From positions 434,001-498,000 of the forward strand of contig NZ_CP014504.1 of NCBI RefSeq assembly GCF_001590605.1: 64,000 nt of DNA, read 5' to 3'. Of the stretch, positions 25,611 to 35,138 are shown in pieces. The DNA is from Pedobacter cryoconitis (GTDB taxonomy: Bacteria > Bacteroidota > Bacteroidia > Sphingobacteriales > Sphingobacteriaceae). Every line of letters starts with the position of its first letter. Within the stretch, counting starts at the first letter, position 1. The position numbers and the translations under genes are program-made. The notes under the pieces are model-generated. The model was given only the letters and a program-made list of their open reading frames with translations. It was not told where the DNA came from and made no database searches.

Positions 25611-26252
25611 CTATTTTTTAGCCTTGGTATAGCTCCATTCAACAAGCTGGTGAAGGCTTTTGATAATTCTTTTTTGATCGGGCAGTTCATTAATGTCCAG
25701 GCCGCAAAATGTACTGCCATTTGACTTTGCGTGTAAAACCAGGTAATAAATCCCCCCAATTAAAAGGGCCTGGATAGCTCTTATATCTACATCGGTCCCT
25801 CCGAAATGCGGATCGGTAAGTTTAAAAAGTTCGTTGCCTAAAATCTCTCTGGCATCAGCTATTTCCCGCATCAGTGCGTTCTTCTCACTGATTTCCCAAA
25901 GAATAACTTTCTGCATTTCTTCAGCATCAAGGAAAAAGTTAAACTGGTCAACTAAGATCTGACTGGCAAGCTCCTGACCAAAATTGCCTTGATTGGCTTC
26001 AATTAACCCTTGTATACCTTCCGAAAAAGCACTCCAATAATCTTTCTGCCGTACATAGGTTTCTACAAGCTTGTCAACATTCTCGAAATACAGATAGATA
26101 AGTTTCTTGTCAGCTTTGGCTTTAGCGGCAATATTATTCACCCCCAAACCCTTATAACCTTCAGTCTTTATAATTTCACCAACGGCATTCAGTAATTTCA
26201 GTCTGGTTTTTTCTTTATTTCTTATCGGTCCTTCGGTAACTTTTCTGACCAT
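25611..26252 (-). CDS. TetR/AcrR family regulator
   Basis: A 213-residue DNA-binding protein. The helix-turn-helix lies around residues 14-60 (RLKLLNAVGEIIKTEGYKGLGVNNIAAKAKADKKLIYLYFENVDKLVETYVRQ), followed by an all-helical ligand-binding domain. It begins 1 base after the stop of the upstream synthase gene (TAAGATG), so the two are surely co-transcribed and probably translationally coupled. A TetR protein encoded in the same unit as a small-molecule synthase often responds to the product or to a precursor acyl-CoA; here that is an inference. Confidence 0.9.
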   Translation of the reverse strand: MVRKVTEGPIRNKEKTRLKLLNAVGEIIKTEGYKGLGVNNIAAKAKADKKLIYLYFENVDKLVETYVRQKDYWSAFSEGIQGLIEANQGNFGQELASQILVDQFNFFLDAEEMQKVILWEISEKNALMREIADAREILGNELFKLTDPHFGGTDVDIRAIQALLIGGIYYLVLHAKSNGSTFCGLDINELPDQKRIIKSLHQLVEWSYTKAKK

Positions 26253-26253
26253 C

Positions 26254-27522
26254 TTATACGCTTTGTCCTACAATATCAAGTTTTTGATTTACAAATTCAA
26301 ACGCATTCAGGGCTTTATCTAATTGTTCCCTCGTATGGGTTGCCATTAAACTCATCCGTATCCGGGCATCTTTTTTTGCTACAGCAGGATACAATATTGG
26401 ATTTGTATAGATACCAGCCTTCAGTAATAACTTGCCAGCATCACCGGTTTTATGAGGATCACCGATTTTAACAGGGACTATAGCAGATGCAGTTGTCCCC
26501 GTATCTATTCCTATATCCTGAAGCCCTTTCTTGAAATAATTGATATTTTCCCAGAGCTTTAATTGCCAATGCGGTTCTTCATCAATTAATTCAATCGCTT
26601 TAATGATACCTGCTGCTGCAGGTGTGCTCGTGGCTGAGAAAATCTGCTGCCTGGACTGAAATTTAAGAAAATTGATCAGGTCAGGATTTGCAATCACATA
26701 ACCGCCGATATTTGCGAATGTCTTGCTGAAAGTTCCGGAAATAATATCGACCTCCTGTAATAAATCATGTTGCTCCAGGGCCCCCCTTCCGGTCGCACCC
26801 AGCACTCCGATCCCATGGGCATCGTCTACCATTACATAAGCACCATACTGCCTGGCCAATCCGATAATTTCCCTTAAAGGTGCAAGATCGCCATCCTGAG
26901 AATAAACACCATCAACAATTACCAATTTAGTTCTGTACTGAGATCTGGCAGCTTTTAAAATTCGTTCCAGAGACTCCATATGGTTATGAAGAAATGTTTT
27001 TGTATTCGTTAATATGCAACCCTCATAGATACTGGAATGCACAGCCATATCCACTATTGCCAAATCTTCTTTCTGTAACAGGCTCATTAAAGTAGCACTA
27101 TTAGCCGTATAACCGGTGGTATAGATTACTGATGAATCTTTGCTCCGCTTAAAGAAAGCAGCAATTTTCTCTTCTAAAATCTCATGATAAGAAAAATGTC
27201 CACCAATTAACGGTGATGCTCCTGCACCAGTACCGAAGTCTGATATTCCCTGAATAGCAGCCGCTTTTACTTTTGGATGCTGCGTAAAACCCAGGTAATC
27301 ATTAGAGACAAAGCTCACATAATCAAAACCATCCTCATGTATTGAAGTTTTTACACGCATTTCCGGACCGCAGCCTGAGAAATTCTGAAGACGGTAATTC
27401 ATATGGCCATTGTCTTTCATGTATTGAAGGAAATCGCCGAAAACAGCTGCTCTATCATACATATCATGGCCTTCAATGTTCTCGAAATTTTTAAAAGTAG
27501 CAGTAGTGAAATCCATTTTCAT
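26254..27522 (-). CDS. alpha-oxoamine synthase family PLP enzyme
   Basis: A 422-residue fold-type-I PLP enzyme that decarboxylatively condenses an amino acid with an acyl-CoA. The PLP lysine is Lys267 in SGTFSKTFANIGGYV, with the DDAHGIGVLG and GTGAGASPLIGG motifs of the family. Candidates are serine palmitoyltransferase, 8-amino-7-oxononanoate synthase, 2-amino-3-ketobutyrate-CoA ligase and CqsA-type signal synthases. The N-terminal extension of about 35 residues (YDRAAVFGDFLQYMKDNGHMNYRLQ) and the absence of bio genes argue against a biotin enzyme. Sphingolipid synthesis is common in this group of bacteria, so a serine palmitoyltransferase-like role is possible, but the coupled TetR gene is unusual for that. 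Confidence 0.85.
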   Translation of the reverse strand: MKMDFTTATFKNFENIEGHDMYDRAAVFGDFLQYMKDNGHMNYRLQNFSGCGPEMRVKTSIHEDGFDYVSFVSNDYLGFTQHPKVKAAAIQGISDFGTGAGASPLIGGHFSYHEILEEKIAAFFKRSKDSSVIYTTGYTANSATLMSLLQKEDLAIVDMAVHSSIYEGCILTNTKTFLHNHMESLERILKAARSQYRTKLVIVDGVYSQDGDLAPLREIIGLARQYGAYVMVDDAHGIGVLGATGRGALEQHDLLQEVDIISGTFSKTFANIGGYVIANPDLINFLKFQSRQQIFSATSTPAAAGIIKAIELIDEEPHWQLKLWENINYFKKGLQDIGIDTGTTASAIVPVKIGDPHKTGDAGKLLLKAGIYTNPILYPAVAKKDARIRMSLMATHTREQLDKALNAFEFVNQKLDIVGQSV

Positions 27523-27642
27523 GGCTATTTAAGATTGAGAGGTGAGCGAAAATAATTTAATACAATGCTAGTTAACGTTATTCAAGTTTGCAAATAAATT
27601 TCACGTTATATTGAATGATGATGATTTGTCTATATTTACAGC

Positions 27643-28017
27643 GTGAAAAAGGCATGTTTATACGTACTATTTCCAATTCTTTTTCTGAATACCTCTTTCT
27701 CCGAAGTATTCAAACTGCCTCATCTTGTCTCACATTTTCAACAGCACCACCAACAAAACAGTCAGGTTGGGATTATCGATTTCTTATCCATGCATTATTT
27801 TGGGGAAGATTTAAACGATAATGATGATGAAGAGGACATGAAACTGCCATTTAAAAAGATCAGTAGCCAGGGACATATTTCTCAAGCTATTTCTTTTTCA
27901 AAAACTATTCAATTTAAACAACACTATATCTTTTTGGTAGAAGCCCCTGTTAAACCCGGGCAACACTGGCTGTGCAATCCTGCACTCGACAATTTATTCA
28001 GGCCACCCAGAGTATAA
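27643..28017 (+). CDS. small secreted protein heading the metal-efflux operon
   Basis: A 124-residue protein with an N-terminal hydrophobic signal (KKACLYVLFPILFLNTSFSEV). The mature part has a His/Gln-rich stretch (LVSHFQQHHQQNSQ) followed by an acidic run (NDNDDEEDM), both plausible metal-contact segments, and ends FRPPRV. It lies directly upstream of the RND efflux genes and is probably transcribed with them; small proteins of this kind often head CzcA/CusA operons in Bacteroidota. Function is not established. I choose the frame starting at 27643 over the overlapping frame at 27615 because of the signal peptide and composition. Confidence 0.7.
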   Translation: MKKACLYVLFPILFLNTSFSEVFKLPHLVSHFQQHHQQNSQVGIIDFLSMHYFGEDLNDNDDEEDMKLPFKKISSQGHISQAISFSKTIQFKQHYIFLVEAPVKPGQHWLCNPALDNLFRPPRV

Positions 28018-28130
28018 ATTCTTCTTTTAAAATTCCGCAGAAGCCATTTAACCGGCTTTAATTAGTGTGCCATAGAAAAAATGTCTCTATAGCACTGACG
28101 TATTCCTGTTTTTTAAAATAATTAGAAATT

Positions 28131-31100
28131 ATGCTTAACCTGATTATTAGCTTTTCTATAAAGAATAAGCTGATCATTGGTCTTTTTGTACTCGCGCTAA
28201 TTGGCTGGGGTACTTATGAGGTCACCAAATTACCTATAGATGCACTTCCCGATATTACAGACAACCAGGTCCAGGTGATTACTGTATCACCCTCTCTTGG
28301 TGCACCAGATATCGAAAGATTAATTACATTTCCTATTGAACAAGCCTGCAGCAGTATCTCTGGTCTTAAACAAATCAGAAGTTTTTCTCGTTTTGGACTT
28401 TCCCTGGTTACTATTGTATTCGATGAAGAGACCGATGTTTACTGGGCAAGGCAACAGATCAGTGAGAAATTACAACAAGTTCAACAAGAGATTCCTGCCG
28501 GTGCAGGATCTCCTCAAATGGCTCCTGTTTCAACCGGACTGGGCGAAATTTATCAATATGTGGTCAGACCACTCAAAGGGTATGAAGCGCAGTACGATGC
28601 TACAGAACTCCGGACCATTCAAGACTGGATTGTACGCCGCCAGCTTTTAGGAACCCCCGGTATCGCGGAAGTGTCCAGTTTCGGTGGTAAACTCAAACAA
28701 TATGAAATTGCTGTGCGTCAGGAACAATTAAAAGCCCATAATCTTACCATTGCTGATGTATTTGAAGCGCTGGAAAGAAACAATGAAAATACCGGTGGCG
28801 CTTATATTGAAAAAGGTCCTACCGTGTTATACATCAGAAGTGAAGGATTAACCGCTACAACGCAGGATATTCAGCAGATCGTTGTCAAAACATTAGAGAA
28901 TGGTACCCCTTTACTGATGAAAGATGTTGCGACTGTTCAGTACGGAGCTGCAATCAGGTACGGCGCAATGACCTATAATGATCAGGGAGAGGTTGCCGGT
29001 GCCGTGGTCATGATGCTGAAAGGAGAAAATTCTTCAGTAGTCGTTAAAAGAGTTAAAGATAAGATTGCTGAAATACAGAAAATGCTGCCAAAAGGAGTAG
29101 TTATTGAACCTTTTCTGGATCGGACTAAAATGGTGGATAACGCTATTCATACTGTAGAAACCAACTTATTAGAAGGTGCATTGATTGTTATTTTTGTTCT
29201 CGTATTCTTTTTAGGTAACCTCAGAGCAGGGCTTATTGTATCGTCAGTTATTCCGCTTTCGATGTTATTTGCAATTATTCTCATGAATAAATTTGGCGTT
29301 GGCGGCAATCTGATGTCATTGGGAGCCATAGATTTCGGACTGATTGTCGATGGGTCTGTTATCGTTGTAGAAGCAATATTACACCGTTTTTCGCATTCCA
29401 AACAATTCAGAAAAGCAGGACATATCAATCAGGATGAGATGGATAAAGAAGTAGGTAAATCTACTGGCTCCATGATTAAATCGGCCGTTTTCAGCCAGAT
29501 CATTATTCTGATCGTTTATTTACCAATCCTCTCTCTCGAAGGCATTGAAGGAAAGATGTTTAAACCGATGGCATTTACAATTGCATTTGCTATTCTTGGT
29601 GCATTTATATTATCCATTACCTACGTTCCCATGATGTCGGCCCTATGCCTCAGTAAAAATTTGAAGCATGAAAAAAATATGACTGACAGGTTGATGGCAT
29701 GGTTGGAAAGAAGATATCAGCCCATACTCAGTAAAGTATTACATTTTCCTAAAACTATCATTCTGGTTACCCTTTCACTATTTGTGCTCGCAGTATTTAT
29801 ACTTACCCGTTTGGGCGGAGAATTTATTCCCCAGCTGGAAGAAGGTGATTTTGCCGTTGAAACCAGGCTATTGACGGGTAGTAACTTAAACAACACGATT
29901 GAAACAACGCAGAAGGCTTCTAAAATTCTCCTGAAAGAATTTCCTGAAGTCCAGAAAATCGTCACCAAGATTGGAAGTGGCGAAATCCCTACAGATCCGA
30001 TGCCTTTTGAAGCAGGTGATATGATGGTTATTCTTAAAGATAAAAAGGAGTGGACTTCAGCTAAATCATTTCCGGAATTAAGTGCGAAAATGACCAGGGC
30101 ACTTGAAGTTGTTCCAGGTATTACAGTTGGATTCCAATTCCCTGTTCAGATGCGTTTTAATGAATTGATGACAGGAGCAAGGCAAGATGTGGTCTGTAAG
30201 ATTTTTGGAGAAGATCTGGATTCTCTGGCGAATTACGCACATCGCCTAACCGGAATCATTCAGACTGTCAAAGGAGCTATTAATATTTATGAAGAAAAAG
30301 TAAATGGGATGCCACAGGTTGTGGTTAAATACAACAGAGAAGGCATGGCTAAATATGGCTTGAATGTGAGTGATGTAAATCGTGTCGTGAATACAGCTTT
30401 TGCCGGGCAGGTAGCAGGACAGGTGTATGAAGGAGAAAAGCGATTTGACATGGTGGTCAGATTAGACGGTGGGGCACGCAAGAACATTGCTGACATCCGT
30501 AACCTGATAGTTCCGGCAAAAACCGGTGGTCAGATTCCATTATCACTGGTCGCATCGGTAGAAGAAGTAGAAGGAGTGAACCAGATTCAGCGGGAAGACA
30601 CCAAACGCAGGATTATTATTGGTTTTAATATCAAAGACAGGGATGTACAATCCATCGTCGAAGAATTACAGCAGAAAGTTGGAAAAGAACTCCGCCTGAA
30701 TAAGGGCTATACCATACAATACGGAGGGTCTTTTGAAAATATGACCGCCGCCAAAGCAAGGTTAAGTATTGTGGTACCTATTGCACTTTTACTTATCTTT
30801 TTGCTGCTGTACTTCGCTTTTAGTTCAGTAAAACAAGGATTGCTTATTTATACTGCAATCCCATTGTCAGCAATTGGTGGGGTTCTGGCACTGTGGATGA
30901 GAGATCTTCCTTTTAGTATTTCTGCCGGAGTGGGTTTTATCGCTTTATTCGGAGTTGCTGTTTTAAATGGAATCCTTTTAGTAACTGAATTTAACCGTTT
31001 GAAAAAAGAAGGCTGGACAGATGTTAAACGTATTGTGATACATGCTACCAAATCCAAGCTCAGAGCTGTCCTGATGACTGCTCTGGTCCCTTCTCTTGGA

Positions 31101-32492
31101 TTTATTCCGATGGCTATCAGTACTGGTGCTGGTGGTGCTGTACAGAAACCACTGGCTACAGTTGTTATCGGTGGTTTAATTGTCTCGACCTTACTTACCC
31201 TATTCGTTTTACCTATGCTTTATATACTTTTTGAAAAAGGATTCAAATATTTCAGGCCACAGAAAGCGATAGCTGTCCTGATTATTTTATTCTCAATCAG
31301 CTTTCATGCAATCGCTCAGGAAAAAATACATTTGCCAGCGGCGATAGACAGCGCATTAAAAAATAACAATGCTTTGCGTGTTTCCGCACTGGAAACCAAT
31401 TATCACCGGGAATTGAAAACAAGCAGCTTTGATGTTCAAAAGGCAACTGCAGGATTTGAATTTGGTCAGTATAACAGTTTAAACAATGATAACAGGTTTT
31501 CGATCTCGCAAAGCATCGATTTCCCTACTGTATACACCAGGCAGTCGGCTATTTATAAAACAAATATCCTGATTAGTGAAACTGGACAGCTACAACAGCA
31601 GCTAGGGCTCAAAACAAGCGTTAAGTCTACCTATTACGGATTGCTGGTTTTGGAAAATAAACGCAGGCTATTGCTACAAGCTGACAGCATTTATGGTAAC
31701 TTTCTGAAGAAAGCTGAACAACGTTTTAATTCAGGAGATGTAGACGCACTAGAACTCGTCACTGCCAGAAATCAGCGTTCACAGATCTCTAACCAGCTGG
31801 AAATTCTAAAAACAGACTATGAAGTGTTATTGAATCGCTTTAACCTTTTGTTAAATAGCCAGCAGAAAATGGTTCCAGAAACCGATAGCGTGTTATACAA
31901 ACTTTCTTCTTTGCCACCAGCAGATAAAATAGCAGATAACCCTTCGTTAAAATTGCAACAACAACAAATCCTGCTCTCTCAACAGCAGTACAAATTAGAA
32001 AAAAGTAAGCTCATGCCTTCCTTAAATCTTGGTTACAGTAACGCCAGTATTGTAGGCTTGCAGACTACAGCTTCGGGCACTGATTTATACTTTGATAAAA
32101 GTAAACGTTTCTCTTCTGTAAATGTCGGTGTTGGAATACCGCTGTTCTTTGGTGCACAGCGTTCAAGGATCAAAGCCTCGAATGTATTAATCAGGCAGCG
32201 TGAACAGGAGTTTTCTGTGATTGAACAGGAGTTGACTAACAGGATGGGAGATGCCTTGAAAATCTACGCACAGCAAAGCAGGCTGGTGACTTCTTATCAA
32301 AACTCAATTCTCCCGAATGCATCCAGGATAATTACCATTACTACCGATAAATTAAATGCAGGAGAAATCGGTTATCTGGATTGGGTGATCCTGATCAATC
32401 AATCTATTCAGATCCGTAGTGAATATTTCAATACCGTTCAACAATTGAATGAAGCGGCTTTTGAAATAGAAAAAATAAGTGCCATTAACTAA
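28131..32492 (+). CDS. heavy-metal RND efflux pump fused to TolC-like outer-membrane factor
   Basis: A 1453-residue fusion. Residues 1 to about 1045 are a CzcA/CusA-type proton-driven RND pump of the inner membrane, with twelve predicted membrane helices and the usual first segment ending LPIDALPDITDNQVQV. The TM4 motif DFG-x3-DG with Asp401, Asp407 and Glu414 fits the divalent-cation (Co/Zn/Cd/Ni) subgroups better than the Cu/Ag subgroup. Around residue 1045 a membrane or signal-like segment (IAVLIILFSISFHAIAQ) leads into a CzcC/TolC-like coiled-coil domain to the end. This fusion occurs in other Bacteroidota. It works with the adaptor encoded 20 bases downstream to export metal across both membranes. 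Confidence 0.94.
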   Translation: MLNLIISFSIKNKLIIGLFVLALIGWGTYEVTKLPIDALPDITDNQVQVITVSPSLGAPDIERLITFPIEQACSSISGLKQIRSFSRFGLSLVTIVFDEETDVYWARQQISEKLQQVQQEIPAGAGSPQMAPVSTGLGEIYQYVVRPLKGYEAQYDATELRTIQDWIVRRQLLGTPGIAEVSSFGGKLKQYEIAVRQEQLKAHNLTIADVFEALERNNENTGGAYIEKGPTVLYIRSEGLTATTQDIQQIVVKTLENGTPLLMKDVATVQYGAAIRYGAMTYNDQGEVAGAVVMMLKGENSSVVVKRVKDKIAEIQKMLPKGVVIEPFLDRTKMVDNAIHTVETNLLEGALIVIFVLVFFLGNLRAGLIVSSVIPLSMLFAIILMNKFGVGGNLMSLGAIDFGLIVDGSVIVVEAILHRFSHSKQFRKAGHINQDEMDKEVGKSTGSMIKSAVFSQIIILIVYLPILSLEGIEGKMFKPMAFTIAFAILGAFILSITYVPMMSALCLSKNLKHEKNMTDRLMAWLERRYQPILSKVLHFPKTIILVTLSLFVLAVFILTRLGGEFIPQLEEGDFAVETRLLTGSNLNNTIETTQKASKILLKEFPEVQKIVTKIGSGEIPTDPMPFEAGDMMVILKDKKEWTSAKSFPELSAKMTRALEVVPGITVGFQFPVQMRFNELMTGARQDVVCKIFGEDLDSLANYAHRLTGIIQTVKGAINIYEEKVNGMPQVVVKYNREGMAKYGLNVSDVNRVVNTAFAGQVAGQVYEGEKRFDMVVRLDGGARKNIADIRNLIVPAKTGGQIPLSLVASVEEVEGVNQIQREDTKRRIIIGFNIKDRDVQSIVEELQQKVGKELRLNKGYTIQYGGSFENMTAAKARLSIVVPIALLLIFLLLYFAFSSVKQGLLIYTAIPLSAIGGVLALWMRDLPFSISAGVGFIALFGVAVLNGILLVTEFNRLKKEGWTDVKRIVIHATKSKLRAVLMTALVPSLGFIPMAISTGAGGAVQKPLATVVIGGLIVSTLLTLFVLPMLYILFEKGFKYFRPQKAIAVLIILFSISFHAIAQEKIHLPAAIDSALKNNNALRVSALETNYHRELKTSSFDVQKATAGFEFGQYNSLNNDNRFSISQSIDFPTVYTRQSAIYKTNILISETGQLQQQLGLKTSVKSTYYGLLVLENKRRLLLQADSIYGNFLKKAEQRFNSGDVDALELVTARNQRSQISNQLEILKTDYEVLLNRFNLLLNSQQKMVPETDSVLYKLSSLPPADKIADNPSLKLQQQQILLSQQQYKLEKSKLMPSLNLGYSNASIVGLQTTASGTDLYFDKSKRFSSVNVGVGIPLFFGAQRSRIKASNVLIRQREQEFSVIEQELTNRMGDALKIYAQQSRLVTSYQNSILPNASRIITITTDKLNAGEIGYLDWVILINQSIQIRSEYFNTVQQLNEAAFEIEKISAIN

Positions 32493-32511
32493 GTTTTAAC
32501 AAAATATACAG

Positions 32512-33681
32512 ATGAAACCATCAATAAAAAAGATGAAAAAAGTAATTCAATTCGCATCCCTTATGCTCTTTTTATGCGCATCCTGCAGCAATCAGCAACA
32601 AGATGAAAAGGCTGCCTTAAAGGAAGAAAAACCTCAAACAAAGGTTGATGAAGAAGTGGTTCAGCTTTTGCCAGAGCAGATCAAAAACTCAGGAGTGGAA
32701 ACCGGGCCTTTTGAAAAGAAGGAAATGCACACAGCCTTAAAAGTGAATGGTGTGGTTGACGTACCACCAGAAAATATGATATCAATCAGTATCCCATTAG
32801 GCGGATATGTTAAAAAGATGAGGCTGATCCCAGGAATGCGGGTAGCTAAAGGAAGTATATTAGCTACTATAGAAGATCAGCAATACATCCAATTACAACA
32901 AGACTACCTGACGGCAAAGAGTAAATTGAAATTTGCAGAAGCAGATTATATCCGTCAAAAAGGTTTAAATGCAACAAAAGCAACAAGTGATAAGCTTTTC
33001 CAGCAAGCAGAAAGTGAATTTAGCAGTCAAAAAATCCTGGCGCGTTCACTAGCCGAAAAGATCAGGTTAATCGGTCTGAACCCAAATGCCTTAAACGAGA
33101 ATAATATCTCAAGAGCGATTAATATCTATGCCCCTATAAGCGGCTATGTCACTAAAGTAAACGTGAATACCGGGAAGTATGTTACTTCTTCAGATGTTTT
33201 ATTCGAACTTATTAATCCGGGTGCTTTACATGTGAACCTGACAGTTTTTGAAAACGATGCATCCAAATTAAAAGAAGGGCAAAGAATCATTTGTACAACC
33301 AATAAACATCCAGAGAAGAAATACCTGGCTGTAATCCATTTGATTACACCAAACATAGGCGAAGACCGCACAACCAGTGTACATTGTGATTTGAAAGATG
33401 CGGATAAAGATTTATTGCCCGGTACTTTTATGAATGCAACTATTGAATTAAACAATAACAGTGTTACTGCAGTTCCTGAAAGCGCAGTAGTGAAGTGGGA
33501 AAATAAAGAATATGTTTTTTCTGCAGAAGGAGAAAATAAATTCAGAATGCGGAAGGTAGAAACCGGAGTGATTAACAATGGATTTGTAGAGATTAAATCA
33601 CCACTGGATGTGAAATCAATTGTAATCAAAAATGCTTACGCGATTTTAATGAAAATGAAGAATAGCGAAGAAGAAGGATAA
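32512..33681 (+). CDS. RND efflux periplasmic adaptor (CzcB/CusB-like)
   Basis: A 389-residue membrane-fusion protein. The N-terminus is a lipoprotein signal with lipobox FLCASC; the true start may be the ATG at 32533 (MKKVIQFASLMLFL), seven codons in. It has the adaptor layout: a barrel-sandwich half (ISISIPLGGYVKKMRLIPGMRVAKGS), a helical hairpin at about 110-185, the second lipoyl half (IYAPISGYVTKVNVNTGKYV), then a beta-barrel and a membrane-proximal domain (AVPESAVVKWENKEYVF). It connects the RND pump with the TolC-like domain fused to it. The gene lies in the same operon, 19 bases after the pump. Confidence 0.93.
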   Translation: MKPSIKKMKKVIQFASLMLFLCASCSNQQQDEKAALKEEKPQTKVDEEVVQLLPEQIKNSGVETGPFEKKEMHTALKVNGVVDVPPENMISISIPLGGYVKKMRLIPGMRVAKGSILATIEDQQYIQLQQDYLTAKSKLKFAEADYIRQKGLNATKATSDKLFQQAESEFSSQKILARSLAEKIRLIGLNPNALNENNISRAINIYAPISGYVTKVNVNTGKYVTSSDVLFELINPGALHVNLTVFENDASKLKEGQRIICTTNKHPEKKYLAVIHLITPNIGEDRTTSVHCDLKDADKDLLPGTFMNATIELNNNSVTAVPESAVVKWENKEYVFSAEGENKFRMRKVETGVINNGFVEIKSPLDVKSIVIKNAYAILMKMKNSEEEG

Positions 33682-33704
33682 ATAATTAATTTCATGTTAT
33701 ATTT

Positions 33705-33741
33705 ACGACGAAGGTTGCCTTAAACAGGTGACCTTTGTCGT
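33705..33741 (+). terminator. hairpin after efflux operon, possible terminator
   Basis: ACGACGAAGGT (33705-33715) pairs with ACCTTTGTCGT (33731-33741), one G-T pair, extended by G-C pairs inside. No T run follows, so it may be a weak terminator or a transcript-stabilising hairpin. Confidence 0.45.
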
Positions 33742-33766
33742 GAATAAATATAACCTTCCAGTCTGA

Positions 33767-34375
33767 ATGAGCGCCCTTAAACAAATACTTTCAAAGAAAA
33801 CTGATAAAGAATTATTGTTTTATATCAATAATATTGATAAACATACGGATGAAGCCGTACAATTAGCGCTTGCCGAATTACAGCTTAGAAATGTTGAGTT
33901 ACCTGAAACAATAACGAGCGATATAACAGGAAAGCTTAATGTGAGAACAATACAGACCTTACAAGGAAAAGAAGAAGTCTGGACTGAAAATATCGATGAA
34001 TACCTTGAGGCTCCAGAATGTTATACTAAAACTGCTGTTTATGCTTTTTCAATTTTATTTTCTGTTCTTCTCGGTGCATATATGCTGGCTGTAAATTGTA
34101 AAGCAACCGGCAGAAGAATGTGGCCGGTTGCTTTATTTGGTGTTCTATATACTTTGTCACTCCCTTTTGTTCTGGGAATTATAAAACTGGATGGTATAGG
34201 CTTTGGCTATGTAGCTAACAGTGTTGTGACCCTGGTTATGTATGAATTATTTTGGAACAGTGAGCTTAAAAGAGATTTTAAATACAGAGCTAAACCAATC
34301 TTGGTTCCATTAATTATAGGCATTATTATCGCTATTTTTATATTGATACGAATTGTTATACTGAAAAATAAATAA
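33767..34375 (+). CDS. membrane protein of unknown function
   Basis: A 202-residue protein. The first 85 residues are soluble and helical (ALKQILSKKTDKELLFYINNIDKHTDEAVQLALAELQLRNVELPE), a pattern often found in front of small membrane domains in this phylum. Four hydrophobic segments follow, roughly at 90-107, 118-135, 143-160 and 180-198. I recognise no family. It ends 7 bases before the start of the Dph6-like gene and may form an operon with it. Confidence 0.65.
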   Translation: MSALKQILSKKTDKELLFYINNIDKHTDEAVQLALAELQLRNVELPETITSDITGKLNVRTIQTLQGKEEVWTENIDEYLEAPECYTKTAVYAFSILFSVLLGAYMLAVNCKATGRRMWPVALFGVLYTLSLPFVLGIIKLDGIGFGYVANSVVTLVMYELFWNSELKRDFKYRAKPILVPLIIGIIIAIFILIRIVILKNK

Positions 34376-34382
34376 CACACCA

Positions 34383-35120
34383 TTGAGTAAACTAAAAACA
34401 TATTTTAACTGGAGTACAGGCAAAGATTCTGCCCTTGCTTTGCACTATTTGATGCAGGATAAAAACTACAGCATAGAACATCTGCTTACCTCAGTGAACC
34501 AACAACATAACCGGGTCAGCATGCATGGCTTACGCAGGGAATTATATCAACTGCAAATTGATGCACTCAACCTTCCATACAGTACTATAGAATTGCCAGA
34601 ACAGCCCTCCATGCAGGAATATGAAATGCTAATGGAAAAGGAAGTTTCCACTTTACAACAACAAGGATTTACGCATGCTGCTTTTGGCGATATTTTTTTA
34701 GAAGACTTACGGAAATATAGAGAAAACCAATTATCAACCTTAAATATAAAAGCTGTTTTCCCCCTTTGGAAAAAAGATACCAAAGAATTACTCACTGAAT
34801 TTATTGACCTCGGTTTTAAAACTATCCTGGTTTGTGTCAAAGCAGATTTACTCGATCAGGAATTTGCAGGAAGAATTATTGATGCAGACTTCATTAAAGA
34901 TTTACCTTCGAATGTAGACGTTTGCGGAGAGAATGGCGAATTCCACACCTTTTGTTTCGATGGCCCTATTTTCAATAAGCCTGTACCTTTTGAAATAGGG
35001 GAGAAGGTTTACAGAGAATACCAAGCCCCTAAAACAGCCGCTGACTCTTGTTCCACCCAGCCCGCGAAAAGTAATAGTGGATTTTGGTTTTGCGATTTAT
35101 TGCCAGTTAATAATAGCTAA
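34383..35120 (+). CDS. Dph6-type ATP pyrophosphatase (diphthine--ammonia ligase family)
   Basis: A 245-residue PP-loop enzyme. The ATP-binding loop reads NWSTGKDSALAL at residues 8-19, a variant of SGGKDS, and the Dph6 block DVCGENGEFHTFCFDGPIF lies near residues 178-196. In eukaryotes this family amidates diphthine on EF2; bacteria lack that target, so the bacterial substrate is unknown. The only in-frame start near the PP-loop is TTG at 34383, because a TGA lies seven codons upstream and no ATG or GTG fits. Translation may depend on coupling with the gene ending 7 bases before it. The C-terminal tail ends in a short Cys/Ser-containing stretch. Confidence 0.85.
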   Translation: MSKLKTYFNWSTGKDSALALHYLMQDKNYSIEHLLTSVNQQHNRVSMHGLRRELYQLQIDALNLPYSTIELPEQPSMQEYEMLMEKEVSTLQQQGFTHAAFGDIFLEDLRKYRENQLSTLNIKAVFPLWKKDTKELLTEFIDLGFKTILVCVKADLLDQEFAGRIIDADFIKDLPSNVDVCGENGEFHTFCFDGPIFNKPVPFEIGEKVYREYQAPKTAADSCSTQPAKSNSGFWFCDLLPVNNS

Positions 35121-35138
35121 TCATTACAAATAAAGCCG

